A program made the translations under genes and the position numbers. A stretch of 64,000 bases of DNA, taken from Anaeramoeba flamelloides (taxonomy: Eukaryota > Metamonada > Anaeramoebidae). Where the stretch lies: positions 13,211,001-13,275,000 of the forward strand of contig JANTQA010000070.1 in the NCBI GenBank assembly GCA_027625915.1, given 5' to 3'. The notes under the pieces were generated by a model, which saw only the letters and a list, made by a program, of their open reading frames with translations, was not told where the DNA came from and searched no databases. Positions 35,331 through 47,250 of this stretch are shown here, piece by piece (position 1 is the stretch's first letter; every line of letters begins with the position of its first letter).

Positions 35331-36129
35331 ACCTAGATGCCAAATGATCAAAGAAATAGGCGATGAAAAATAATCAAATAGGGTGTTGTTTTATCAAGTT
35401 CGATTATTTCAAAAAGAAATGAGTAAAAGGAAAAGATATTAAGGACTACGTTCCCATGCTGTTGGGTGTTAAGGTATAGTTTTATTTTATGTTCATTTCT
35501 AAAAAAGAATTTTCATTCTGAAGAAATTGGAGAAAAAATTACTTATTTTAAAGTTAAAACAAAACAAAAAAAAATAGTAAATAGATTTTTGAAGGAAAAT
35601 TTTAAAAAAAAATGACTATAAAGGATTTTTAGGGACAAGTTCACATTTGAACACATTTTAGACTTGTCAAAGTAATTAAAAAATTATTTAGAAATTCCTG
35701 GTATATTTCTTTGTGTTGATATATTTGATATAGAAATTAAGAAATTTATAAAATCACTTTTTGGTAGGAATATTAAAGTGTAAAAGTATGAAAATTTCCC
35801 ATTATTTTTAAAATTTTCCATTTTTTATTACATGAAAATCATGTTTGGAATTTTTAACTGAGGTTGTATAAATCTTTCAAGGGTTTTTTAAACGACAATT
35901 TCCCTATTTTCACCAGAAAACATGTCCTCAATGTAAAAATTAATCTCAAAAATGATAGTTAATGGTTGAAAATTTTTAATAAATCACAATAAGAAATTTC
36001 AAATAGAGAAAAATATGAAACTCTTTTTTTTTTGTGATAGGTTCAATTCAAAAAAAAAAAAAAAAAAAAAAGAAATTATAAAAAAAAATGAAAGAAATAT
36101 TGAGTTATATTTAACAAATCCCATACTTG

Positions 36130-36560
36130 AGGTTCGAGCAATCCCAGTAAAAAATAATTTTTAGAAATGGAAAAAAATTGTTTCAGGGATAGTTACCGAT
36201 AAATTGCAATTTATGTTTGGTAATTTTTACTTGATTTTCCTTTTTGAAAGTTTTATTCTCAACTTTGAATAAAGCATTTTATTAAATCTAGTATTAAGAA
36301 ACTCTCTATAATTACTTGTTCTCCAAAATACTCTCTGTCAGAGACTGTTTGATAAGAAACAGTTCTGATATTTATAAAAATGGAAATTGAACAAAAATTT
36401 TTTTGAGATTTATTAGAATTTATCAGTATCATTAACTAATATCAAGAAAAGACCTATCAGTCTTTGAAGGTGGAATTTATCTCAAGAAATCAAAAACAAG
36501 AAACTATAACTTATTTCAAAAAAAGGGCCAAAGAGCGATAACCAATTTTCAAATTTGACT
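36130..36560 (+). repeat. repeat family M, copy 3
   Basis: Core CAACTTTGAATAAAGCATTT and downstream AAGGGCCAAAGAGCGATAA match the copy at 26560-27065. Confidence 0.5.
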
Positions 36561-37586
36561 TTTTCTGAATTATATTGTTGAAAACAATTGTTTTTTTTTA
36601 TTTTATTTACCTCTCTTAGATACTTTTTGAGGTTTATAAGATTATTTTTGATTTTTTTTATTCCTCAACTTGGTTATTTTATTTTCAAGGATGATACTAA
36701 ATCTTTACTTTATCAAATTTGGAGAATTAAAAAATAATCAATAAATCATATTAAATCGAATTAAATTAATTATGTACTGTAAGAGAAGAATTTGTTTCAA
36801 ATTGAAGAAATTGAACCCTTTGGAAAAAAATATATCTGAAATAGTTTATTTTTTTATATTATTTGGCTTTTTGGCTAATCAGGATTCTTCTTTTTCTTTT
36901 TTTATTTTAATTGAATTATTTGCAAATGAGTTTTTTGTTATTTTTTTGTTTTTTCGTTATTGAATTTTTGTAATCTTGATCCATGTAAATTATTTTTTGA
37001 GTTATTTGAATTTTGTCAAGATTCTAGGAATTTGAAACTTTTATTTTATTTATTGAATTATTATCCCTTTGATTATTTTTTTTTTTTGCAAATTGAATTT
37101 TTTATAAATGAGTATTCTTTGAAACTTCTATATTTTTAATTGTATTTTTCTCATTGAGATCCAATGAAATTTTTTTGTTATGTTGGTATTTGAATTTTTT
37201 TCAATATAAAGAAGTGCCTTTTCACGATATTCTTTTTGATACCAAGATTTTCTTGGATATGGAGCAAATCCAGGGTAAGTGTATGGACCTATAATTTAAA
37301 ATCTATATAAAAAATCAAAGTATTCCCACTTCATAATTGATTTAATGGTAGCTATACTATTATACAGTGAATGTCATATTTTATTGGATAAAGAAAAATA
37401 CTCATGTTTTTATTTGAAATGGTTTTTGAATTCAGAAACTAGTTATTCTACCTTTTTTATAATTCAATTGTAGAACCAATTAAAACAATCAAGTTCATTA
37501 GACGTCTATTACAAATATTTGAGAATTTTTAATAAGCTGGATATCATGTTTAGATTGTATAAGTACAAATTCAGTTTTTTATTACA

Positions 37587-37978
37587 TCACTTCCACTTTT
37601 AAGGCACAAACTACAAACGAGATTTAAGGCACAATAAAAATCTCAATTAAGACACAAAATTCTAATTCTAATAAAATAATTTTTGTATTTCAAAAATTCC
37701 AAAAAATGTGCTTTAATTTGAGATTTTTTGAATGGGTTGCTGAATTCTACAATGTGAGAGGTCCAAAAATATTTCACAATACAGTCAGTTTCAAATTTAA
37801 GGCACAAACTTTCAATGAAATTTTTGGCACAAAAAAATCTCAAATTTAGGAATAAAAATTGGATTTTTTTTTTATACAAATTATTTTACCAGAATCTGTA
37901 TTTTGTGACTGAATTTGAGATTTTTATTCTTCCTTAAATTTTGTGAAAGTTTGTGCCTTAAAAGTGGAACTGACTGTA
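37587..37978. mobile_element. MITE family B: one decayed and one complete copy side by side
   Basis: The complete copy, 37780-37978, starts TACAGTCAGTTTCAAATTTA and ends with the mirror image AAAGTGGAACTGACTGTA. Both ends carry the tandem motif AAGGCACAAA, and the whole 199 bp folds back on itself. 37587-37735 is a second, end-eroded copy beginning CACTTTTAAGGCACAAACTA. Confidence 0.8.
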
Positions 37979-38264
37979 ATAAAATATCAAAAATATTTAT
38001 ATAAAACTCCAAAATATTTAATTATCAATCTATCTCAACAAAAATAAAATCAAATATAGCACTAATTGGTTTAATCGATATTATTCTGTAATCAATCAAA
38101 AATAAAATAAATTTTGTTTTGTCTCTTTCAAGTATGAATAGAAGGAAATTACAGAAAATATTGATGGTTTTTTATGTTTGTGTTCTTCCTCTCAAAATAT
38201 CTTTTAATTTTTCAAAAGAAATAAAACCTAATATGAAATAATTTAAATCAACATAGTTTGAAAT

Positions 38265-38385
38265 TATTTTCATATTTAAATAATTGTGAAATCTATGATT
38301 ATATTCTAAATTGCCTGAAAGGGAAATTTGGGTATAAGGTCAACTATTGTATATTTTACACTTCTTCAATTATAAAAAAAAAATT
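38265..38385 (-). repeat. family L end, inverted
   Basis: On the minus strand it reads GAAGAAGTGTAAAATATAC followed by CCAAATTTCCCTTTCAGG and ATAGATTTCACAATTATT, the same order as the left ends at 5200 and 10150. Confidence 0.5.
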
Positions 38386-39485
38386 ACCCATTTTTTATCA
38401 AGATCCAAATTGAATAAAATGGTATTTTATCAGTAAACCTCAAACAAACCAAAACACTTAATAATTTTATTTGTTCAAATACTCATACCACTTGAAGTTA
38501 TACAGCTTTGTTAAGAATTAATTATTATGATCAAATATTATTGGTTTTGATTTGGTAAATTTAGCAAAATTGGAAAACAATGAAATCTTAGGCAATTCGG
38601 TTTTCTGAATAAACATTGTAAAAAATTAGTTCTTGGATTGTACAAATCAATATTTTATGAAAATCATTTCAGGTTGCACAAAAAGAGAAAAATAATTTCT
38701 CAATTTTTGATTTTGTTTGTTAAAATTGTGATTTTTTCATCAACGGTGAGACTTTTCTGTTATGTCCACAAGATTCAAGAAACTTAAAAAGGTATTTGAT
38801 GAATTTATTAACATTTTTTTATACTTAAAAAACAAAAAAAGTGATTTTGAGTAGAAACTTCAGGATAAAATCGAAAATACGCTTTTCCTCAAAAACAAAC
38901 AAACCCAAACATCTCCAATGATATATAAAATCGAATTGGTTGTTATTTAAAATGTTGGGTACTCTGTCTAGTTTGCTGGACCATTGTGTTTATACAAGAA
39001 AAGTATCATAGTTTATGAAAAAATCACCATTTTAACAAAAAAAAAGGAAAAATTCGGAAATCTTTTGTGTATGGTAGTTACTTTTGAAAAATAAGAAAAA
39101 GAAGATTTCTATTTTTCTCAATTCCAATAAAAATTGGCTATATTGTTCATTTCATCCCCAAAAATCATGTTTTGGATTTATTTATGATTCAAATCTTGAA
39201 TGCAATCTGATAAAAAAATATTTTCAATCAAATTCATATGGTGAATTTTAACCAAGACGAATTCTTTGTTCTTGTTCTTTTTCAATTGTAAAAAAACTGC
39301 TTACAATACTTGAGGCAAAAAATTGTTTTTGTTTTTTTTCAAGAGAATGATTTTAAAAAAATTAACCCCATAAAAAGTCTTTTGATAAGAAAGTTTTTTT
39401 GAATTGAAAAAACCAAGTATTTGAAAATTTTTCATTTTTTTTTTCAATCTTCAAAAAATTTAGCAGAATAATTTCAAATTGCAAA

Positions 39486-40601
39486 ATGCAAGCTTATTAC
39501 GTTACAGAAAAAGGTGGAGAGATCAAAAAAGGTGAACAGCCTATCCCTGAACCTGCAAAAGACGAGATTAGAATCAAAATCAAGGCAATAGGCCTCAATC
39601 CATTTGATCATAAAATTGTAAATGTTGGCCCACCAAAATGGAAATACCCACACATTCTGGGGCTTGATGTAGCTGGTGTTGTTGACGCTGTTGGATCATT
39701 GGTCACAAAGTTTGCAATTGGGGACGAAGTTTGTGGTCTCTGTGATTTTACAAGAAATGGCTCCTTTGCGGAATATGTTGTTGTCAAGACACACTGCTTT
39801 CAAAAAAAGCCCTCAGAGATCGATTGGGGCTACGCTATCTCTCTTGTCACAGGGGGGATGACAGCATACAGAAACGTGGTTGAGGATATGCAAATTGAAG
39901 AAGGCAAAACGATCTTAGTCCAAGGGGGCGCTGGTGGTGTTGGTTCATATGCAATCCAATTTGCCAAAAACTGTGGGCTTAAGGTTTTCACGACTTGCTC
40001 TCCAAATAGCAACGAATTCGTGAAAAAGCTTGGCGCAGATGTTTGTATCGATTACCATGATGTTGATGTTGCAAAAAAATGCTTAGAGTTGACCGAAGGA
40101 AAAGGTGTAGATTATGTTTTTGAATGTGTCAGCTTAAATTTGGTACCTAACGATCTTCTTTGTGTTGGTAAAGAAGGTGTTGTTATGACAATAGTTGGTA
40201 AGTTTTCAACTCTTTTCAATTTTTTTTTATTATTTTTTACTCCATTTTTTTTTTTTTACGCTTTTTTAGCCTTTTCAATTTTGGAAAATTAACTTTTTTT
40301 TTTTTTTTCTCCATTTTTTGCTTACTTTTTCAAAAAATAAAAAGGTATTCCTGAAGGAACTGAGTCACCTTCCGAAAATATTAAACTAACAAGATCAAGT
40401 TTAATTAAAGGACATATGTTCGACATTGAAGAAGAATGCATTAACGTTGGAAAGTCAATGCAAAGTGTGATTGATTTGGCAATTGAAAAGAAAATTCAAA
40501 CAACAGTCACAAAGACAATGCCATTTGACGAACTCCTTGAAGGAATAGAATTAATCAAAACAGGCCACTCAAAGGGAAAGGTTGTTATTACTCATAATTA
40601 A
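39486..40601 (+). CDS. zinc-independent quinone oxidoreductase (MDR family)
   Basis: A medium-chain dehydrogenase/reductase of the NADPH:quinone oxidoreductase type, 322 aa, the usual length. Exons are 39486-40197 and 40345-40601, with a 147 bp T-rich intron (GTAAGT to AAAAAG) in phase 1 that restores MTIVG-IPEGTES. The N-terminal GroES-like domain includes AIGLNPFDHKI and HILGLDVAGVVDAVG (57-70). The nucleotide-binding motif ILVQGGAGGVGSYAIQFA is at about 143-160. The C-terminal KTMPFDELLEGIELIKTGHS...GKVVI is the typical end of the family. The structural-zinc cysteine lobe of alcohol dehydrogenases is absent, so catalysis needs NADPH only. It would reduce quinones or enones in the cytosol; the exact substrate is not readable. 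Composition is milder in AT than the spacers but not as extreme as in the FAD gene. Confidence 0.93.
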
Positions 40602-41162
40602 TTTACAATCTTCTTAAAATTTTACTTTTATCTAAAATTTGCAGTAGATCCATCATACTTTGAAATCTCAAAATATTTTTCTCAAAAACAATAAATCAAA
40701 CAAAGATTCTTTTTTTATTAATTTTTTTAATAATCCCACTTTTTGTCACTATTTTAAATGATTTTGGGAAATTGTTTATAATTTTTTTCAAAAAAACTTT
40801 ATTATTAAAGGTGATTGGTAATTCAAAATAGTAGTTTTGTACAACTTGAAATTTTCAATTTTATTTTTTCATACTAGTGAATTCAAAAGTTTATTTTCAA
40901 TATATTCAAAATTTAAGAACTTCAGAAACATGAGGTTATTTTATTAATTGTTGTTAGTAGTATCACCTTTTTCAAAAAGTCTCTAGTCAAGAAAAAAAGG
41001 TATATTTCGACCAAGAAATTCCGAAAGAAGCCGACATATGAAATTTAGTTTTATTCAACTTGGAGATATTTAGTTTGATAGATAATAACAAATAGTTTTG
41101 AAAACATTGTACTCATCTAATAAAACTGAAACAGAGAAAAAATCCCTAATGGTAATTATTGA
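40602..41162. other. AT-rich 3' flank, no feature
   Basis: AATAAATC occurs about 90 bases past the oxidoreductase stop. No gene or clear repeat is seen before the hairpin array. Confidence 0.5.
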
Positions 41163-42470
41163 GTGTGTCCGTCAAGTGCCGTAGAGTGCCTAGGTTTTCT
41201 TGAGGTTTTCTTGATTTTATTTGGAAAATCGATAGATTTAACAAATAAACAGAAAACTCAAGAAAACTTAATGAAAATCAATAGATTTTCGAAATAAAAT
41301 CGAAAACCTCAAAAAAACCTAGAACACTTTACAAATAAAATAGAAAATCTCAAGAAAATCTAAATTCAAATGATCATTCAAAAAACAGAAAACTCAAGAA
41401 AACCTAATGGTGCTTTTCCAGAATTCAAAAGAATAGAGTAAAATCTTTGATTTCATTCAATTCTTTTAAATTTTGGAAAACCTAATGGTGCTTTTTTTTT
41501 GAATTTTTGTAATAAACAGAATATTTCAGAAAGTTTCGGTTTATTCCACATGGTAAAAAAAAACTAACGGACGGATATTAGTTATTTCAGGATCTAAAAC
41601 AATTGAGTAAAATCCTATCCATATTTCTATTCTTTTAAATTCTGGAAAACATAATGAAAGTGTTCGTAGAGTGCCGTAGAGTGCCGTCAAGTTCCTTGAT
41701 TTTCAAGAATTCAAAAGAATTGAGTAAAAACTTTGATTTAACTCAATTCTTTTAAATTCTGGAAAATCTAACCGCGTTTTTTTTTTGTATGTATAATATT
41801 TGTCAATTCTTACAAATAAACAGTAAACTTAAGAAAAGTGATCTAGGTTTTGTTTTACTTTTTGGAATAAACCTAAAATTTCAAAAATTTTCTTTTAATT
41901 TCTTAAATTAAAAAAAGCTAAAGACTTGACGGACACTTCCATTCAGTTTTTTTTTTTAATTTTTGAAATAAACAGAAAATTTAAATTAAATTGTCTGTTT
42001 ATTTTAAAATTTATAAAAAACCTAAAGGGGTGTCAGTCAAGTTCTTTAGTTTTTCACGAGGTTTTCTGTTTCATGAGTGAAGTGTTCTGGGTTTTTTTTG
42101 AGGTTTTCTATTTATTTGGAAAATCAATAGATTTTCGTTAGTTTTTTTTTTTTTACTTTTTGAAAAAAACCGAAAATTTATTAAATTTCCTGTTTATTTC
42201 AAAAAGTTGAAAAAACCTAGGAAACTTACTAAATAAATAGAAAACTCAAAAAAACCTAACGAAAATCTATTATTTTTCCTAATAAACAGAAAACTCAAAA
42301 AAAGATAACTGTGGTTTTCCAGAATTTAAAAGTGTGAATATAATCAAAGATTTTTCTCTATTTTTTTGAATTCTGGAAAAACTAATGAAAATATTTTTAC
42401 AAGTTTTGAATAAACCAAAATTTAAAAAATTTTAAGTTTATTACAAAAATTAAAAAAACCTAAAGAAAAA
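41163..42470. repeat. modular hairpin array, locus 2 (1.3 kb, largest)
   Basis: At least six hairpins in series with the same arm types as locus 1. Examples are 41701-41764 (AAAGAATTGAGTAAAA against TTTAACTCAATTCTTTTAAA) and 42137-42219 (poly-T/ACTTTTTGAAA arm). Linkers are AAACTCAAGAAAACCTAA and caps such as GTGCCGTAGAGTGCC and CCGTCAAGTTC. Some modules appear in both orientations. No open reading frame of note. Confidence 0.75.
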
Positions 42471-43432
42471 ATCAAAAAAAAATTTATTTCAATTTACATC
42501 AATGAATTATTCTTTAATAGTTAAAATAGTTGATTTACCAACTGTAAGATATTAATTAAATTTAAAATACTTTTAAAGTATATAATTATAACCTCTAAAA
42601 TGTGAAAAAATAATTTTCAAAATTTTTTACTATTAAGTCGAAAAAACATCTTAAAAGGAAAATTGGACAATCCAACTTTAATTGTTAAATATCTTGAATA
42701 ATAATTTTTAATCCAAGATCTTTTATTAACCATAGTTTTCGTTATAAATAAAGTTATCAAAAAGTGAACAATCGATGAATGTTTAATTGTTGTTTGAATA
42801 AATTTTTTTCAGAGCTTTGATGGCTAATTTTTTAGAGAAAATCAATCACACATTTAAACGTTTTTTTTTTTTTCAATTTTCAATTGTTACTTATGAAATT
42901 AGTAATCGTTACATTATTAAATTAGAATATTAGTTGTTTCTCAAAGAAATTTACTGAAAGCCAAGATTCCGATATTTGACCATATGTTTCAAAAAAAAAT
43001 TTTTCACAAAGTATAAAAATTACTCTTTTGAAAAATAGATTTTTTTTCAAAAAGATTTGATTTTATTTATTTAGTGAAAGGGGTATTAAAAAAAATTATC
43101 AAAAGAAAAAAAGATCAGAAGAAAAATTATTCAAATATAAAAATAATAATATCATTTGTATTCCCAATTAAAACCTAGAGACTTCCATTAGATTTTTATG
43201 GATTAACAAAGGGGCTTTAACATGTTTCTTTCTTTTTTTTTTAATCCCAAAGAGAAGAATAACGTCCATGGGGTTGCTTAAACAATAAAAAAATAAGTAT
43301 GTAAAAAAGTACTTTTTCAGATGTTCAAATTTTTAATCTGGTTTCTTTTTCGTATCATATATAGTAAAAAAAAAAAACAATATCTTTATTCTGAAAATCT
43401 AAGAAAAACACTTAAAAAATATAATATTCAAA
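42471..43432. other. AT-rich spacer, no feature
   Basis: No gene seen. The 43060-43150 part resembles the AT-rich DNA next to hairpin locus 1 (24470-24550, TTATTTAGAGAAAGGAGTAA type), suggesting a common flank of the two arrays. Confidence 0.4.
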
Positions 43433-43632
43433 TACAGTCAGTTTCACTTTTAAGGCACAAATATTTAACAAAATTTAAGACACAAAAAAATCTCAAATTA
43501 AGGCACAAAATTTGGAATTTTTTTTTTTACAATTTTTTTTACTAGAATCCAAAATTTTGTACCTTATATTGAGGATTTTTTATGCCTTAATTTTGGTTGA
43601 ATATTTGTGCCTTAAAAGTGAAACTGACTGTA
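43433..43632. mobile_element. MITE family B, complete copy (200 bp)
   Basis: Starts TACAGTCAGTTTCACTTTTA and ends TAAAAGTGAAACTGACTGTA, a perfect 20 bp mirror, with arms continuing for about 80 bp. TA at both outer edges fits a Tc1/mariner-type target. It is better preserved than the copy at 37780. Confidence 0.85.
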
Positions 43633-43929
43633 AAAGTTTGGAGTGTTTTTTTCAAATTCAAAACCAAAGGTATAAACAAGCTTAAAAAAGAAAAAATGTG
43701 GTATATATAACAATTCAGTTTAAATCGGACTTCTAAAAACCCTATTTACAAAGAAAAAAGTATACTATTTGGCTCAAAAAGTACTTCTTATTTAAATAAT
43801 TTTTTTTACAAAGATTTAGAGTTGTTTTTGATAATTTTTGAATATGGTGATCAAATAATACTTACCAAAAGACTATAATTAGTGTTTCCATATATAAAAT
43901 ATGTTTTTTTTTCCTGGTTAAAATGGATC

Positions 43930-44460
43930 TGCCAAGTCACGAACTAATAGTGTACCTAATTTAAAATAAAATTTGAAGGTATATTCCTTGTTTATTTTAG
44001 TAAAATTTAAAATATGTATTTAATTAGCTGAAAATTTTTATCAATATTCTCAATTTTTATGAGATTTTTTGTTTTTTTGATTAAACAAATTTTCTTAAAA
44101 AAAAAACTCTATTTTTTGAGATAAAATTTATAATTTAATACTTTATTGTACAAATTTCTTTTTACAACCGTTCCAAGGCTTGCATAAATTTTGAAACAAA
44201 AAACAATTGATTTTACTATTCTAGTTTTCTGTTTTCAAAAAAAATTGGAAATAAGAATAGAAAACTAAATTGTGTTTTATTTACAATTTTTTGGTAGACT
44301 TGGAAAGACTGTAAATAAGAAAACTTTAACAAATCAATACCATATTTGATTATGGTTTATTGTCAATTTCTTAAAACCCTTAATTTATAGTTCTACTATA
44401 CCAAAAGAAAACTCTTTTAATCAGAAACACGGAATCTACTTTTCTCCGCCCATTATTTTG
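43930..44460. repeat. repeat family Q, copy 3, carrying a family C insertion
   Basis: The family Q series is interrupted at 44165-44313 by a family C hairpin; the sequence on its left (TTTATTGTACAAATTTCTTT) and right (AAGAAAACTTTAACAAATCA) continues the order seen at 35110-35170. Confidence 0.5.
44165..44313. mobile_element. MITE family C, short copy (149 bp)
   Basis: Begins TACAACCGTTCCAAGGCTTG and ends GGTAGACTTGGAAAGACTGTA-like (last bases ACTGTA), arms about 70 bp. It is inserted in a family Q repeat. Confidence 0.75.
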
Positions 44461-44470
44461 ATAAAAGTAG

Positions 44471-44920
44471 TACAGCCGTTCCAAGGCTAGCATAAAATTT
44501 GAAACAAAACACAATTGGTTTTTCTATTCTTATTTAACATTTTCAAAAAATAAGAAATAAGAGTTATTATTCAAAAAAAAAAAATTCAATAAATCAGCTA
44601 TTATTCAAACTTTTGAAATAATAAACAAAAAAAATATTTTGAAGATTCTTGAATCGCTTAAAAAGATTGTTCAAAAAATGTGAAACTTTAAAGATCAGTA
44701 AATATTGATATTTTTTGTGCTTTTTTGGACCAATAATTTTTTAGTTTCATGGTATCTTGAATTTTTTTTTTGAAGTTCCAAAATTTGAATAATAGCTCAT
44801 TTATTGAAATTTTTTTTTTAATAATAACTCTTATTTCAGAATTTTTTGAAAAGGGAAACTCAGTATAGAAAATTCAATTTTGTTATATTGAAATTTTATG
44901 GTAGCTTTGGAACGGCTGTA
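44471..44920. mobile_element. MITE family C, long copy (450 bp)
   Basis: Begins TACAGCCGTTCCAAGGCTAG and ends TAGCTTTGGAACGGCTGTA. Beyond the ends, further mirrored blocks (ATAAGAGTTATTATTCAAAA against TTTAATAATAACTCTTATTT, and TCAGCTATTATTCAAA against TTTGAATAATAGCTCA) make nearly the whole element self-complementary. A half copy follows at about 45035-45165. Confidence 0.8.
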
Positions 44921-45990
44921 ATTTTTGGGGTTTCTAAAAGCAATTCAAATTTTAATTTTTTGTTATTAGTCGAAATTTTTTTTTTAAAGATCTTCAAAAT
45001 ATTTTTTTTATTTATTATTTCAAAAATTTGAATAATAGCTCATTTATTGAATTTTTTTTTTGAATAACAGCTTTATTATCCAATTTTTTGAAAATAAAAA
45101 ATAAGAATTAAAAAATGAATATCTTTTTATTTCAAATTTTACGGTAGACTTGAAAAGACTGGATTTTAATTTTTTAATTAATTACAAAAATGAAAAATTT
45201 CCTGAGTTTACTTATTTTTCAAAAAGATGCAAACCTTGACACAAATGCCTTCATTCCCCAAGTTATAAATAAGAAATTTTTTTTTAAAGATCCTCAAAAA
45301 TCTTTTGTTTTCTTATTCAATGAATTACTAAAAGATCTTCATATAACCAATGAGAATTGATATTTTTAGAGATTGAAAATCCTGAAATATTAAAATTTTT
45401 GAAATAAAATTGATTTTCAAATAAATTGAATCCTGTAATTTGAAATTTTAATGAGATAGCTTTTAAGGGAAGTAACTCTATTTTCGATTATAGAATATTG
45501 CTTCATTTATGATCTTCTCTCGCCCAATATAGCAAAAAAAGAACCAGTTGAATAATTAAAGTTCACAAATTACAAGAGGTGATTTGAAGGCGATTAGTCA
45601 AAGTAAAAAATGAAAATGAAGACAAATGTTTTTTTTATTTTGTTTTTCAAAAAAATTCAAAAAATTATATATCATTTTTGTCTACCAAGGTAAATACGAA
45701 ATAGTTTTTTAGAAATTCTTTTTCTCTATTTTGTTCGTTTTTTCCGGAATAAATTGAAAGATTTGGTTGTGGATTTTGGTGTGGAGTTGGTTTAAATTTG
45801 GATGAGTTAGCTCACAAATAGGGTGATCGGCCTTAAAGGTTTTACCAAAAATGATTTGACAAAATAATCTCTTGTAAGTGCTGTTTAATTTGGAAGTACA
45901 GTTAAACTGGACTATATTTTTAGTAAAACACAAAATAAAAACAAAAAATCAGAGTTAAAGAAAAAATAAATAGATTAAAAAAAAAAAAAA

Positions 45991-46099
45991 CAACAGTTAT
46001 TTCATAAAACAATAGATAAAATTTTTCAAAAATGGAAACATTATCGTCAGTTGCCAGCTATTGAAGAACCTGTAGAAAGTTTTGGTGAAAATAAAAAGT
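45991..46099 (+). other. candidate orphan exon, function unknown
   Basis: After an A-run and a possible acceptor (CAACAG), the plus strand reads HKTIDKIFQKWKHYRQLP then AIEEPVESFGENKK before entering a T-run. Codon use and complexity are more coding-like than the surroundings. No GTA donor follows and no partner exon was found, so it could be a gene relic. Confidence 0.25.
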
Positions 46100-46171
46100 T
46101 TTTTTTTTATTGTTTTGAAATTTAATAGCAATATTTGTTTTAAAAAATCAAGGTTAATTATTTTTCATTTC

Positions 46172-46374
46172 TATTAATCGCAAATTAAAAGGATCAAAAT
46201 TTTCATTCAAATATCCAAAAATAAAAAATACAACCCAAGAATTGAAATAAAACACCACAATCATCAATTCTAAAAAGGGGAATAAATTTATACAACTTCT
46301 TGACATAATTAATAAAATTTTTTTTGGATTGCTGAATGTTAATTTTGTTCCCTTTTATTGTACAACAAAAAGTT
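46172..46374. mobile_element. MITE family A, decayed copy 3
   Basis: TATTAATCGCAAATTAAAA, GGATCAAAATTTTCATTC at the left and TGCTGAATGTTAATTTTGTTC at the right keep the family A arms with more differences than the copies at 18367 and 20600. Confidence 0.55.
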
Positions 46375-47250
46375 AAACAAAATAAATTAAAATCAGGTTT
46401 ACTTTATTTTTATAAAATATCAATTTAATATGCAAGAAAAAAAAATTTATAAAAAGTTGGCTCTGAAATAAATTCACTCATTTCAGTCATTTTTTGGAAA
46501 GAGAAAAAGCAAACAAATAATTTTTTTGGCAATATATACTAAAGTTTTGTCGAATAAATTTCAAATAAAAGCAATTTCCTTAGTATTTAAACTCAAAGAA
46601 TTCATATTTTAGATAAAGCAAATTGAAACTATGGATATTTGATTCTCAAGAGATAATTTGTGATGAAATGATAAAAAAAATTATTGCAAGAAAACTCTTT
46701 TCCACAAGTTTTAGAAAATTTGAAAAATAAAAGGAAAAAAATTTTCACTTCCTTTCCTTTTTTGCTTTTGTCAAAAGAAATCGGTTGTAATTTGTGACAC
46801 CTTTTGACAAAAAAAATAACAATTAAAGTAACAAATCTTAGCTTTTTATCTGAAATACATTCTCACAAAAGTTACTAAATAAAGAAAAAAGTTGGTTCTT
46901 TACAACAACCAAACCATTCGGGCTCTACAGAAAACTTTTTTTGACACAATTTAATAAATTTTACTTTTGTTTAAAATAAATAACTCTTTGAAAAAGGCTC
47001 TTTTTGAGAAATCAAAAAATCACCAACATTCTTTATTTGGTTATCACTTGATAATTTTCAGTTTTGGGGATTTGGTTATTTTTTTTCCATTTTATTCCTT
47101 GTTTTCCTTTTTTCTTTTTTACTCTTAGTTTTTTTGTTTGGAAAATTTGAATAAAAAAAACAGGAAGTAAACGGAGACAAACTTCTCTTAATTTTCCCAA
47201 AAATCTAAAAGCAAAAAACGAACAAAAATTTTTTTTTTTTTAATTAACTT

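Larger units (their letters stand above)
33394..39485. other. 6 kb intergenic region with scattered repeats
   Basis: Divergent promoters of the FAD gene (left) and the quinone oxidoreductase (right) must lie here. Repeats seen are family Q (34860-35330), M (36130-36560), B (37587-37735 and 37780-37978) and L inverted (38265-38385). Opposed similar segments near 38720 and 39010 (GTTAAAATTGTGATTTTTTC and its complement) may bound another element. Short open frames at 34775-35026 and 36772-36963 look like chance or repeat sequence. 33394-34859 has nothing recognisable. Confidence 0.5.
45166..47250. other. spacer upstream of the LRR gene
   Basis: It holds a candidate orphan exon (45991-46099), a decayed MITE family A copy (46172-46374) and a family N block (46725-46835). 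The minus-strand frame at 45933-45709 has no recognisable similarity or splice support. No other gene seen. Confidence 0.5.

Noticed and set aside
36120-36150. GGTTCGAGCAATCCC resembling a tRNA B box
   Set aside because: No A box or cloverleaf upstream.
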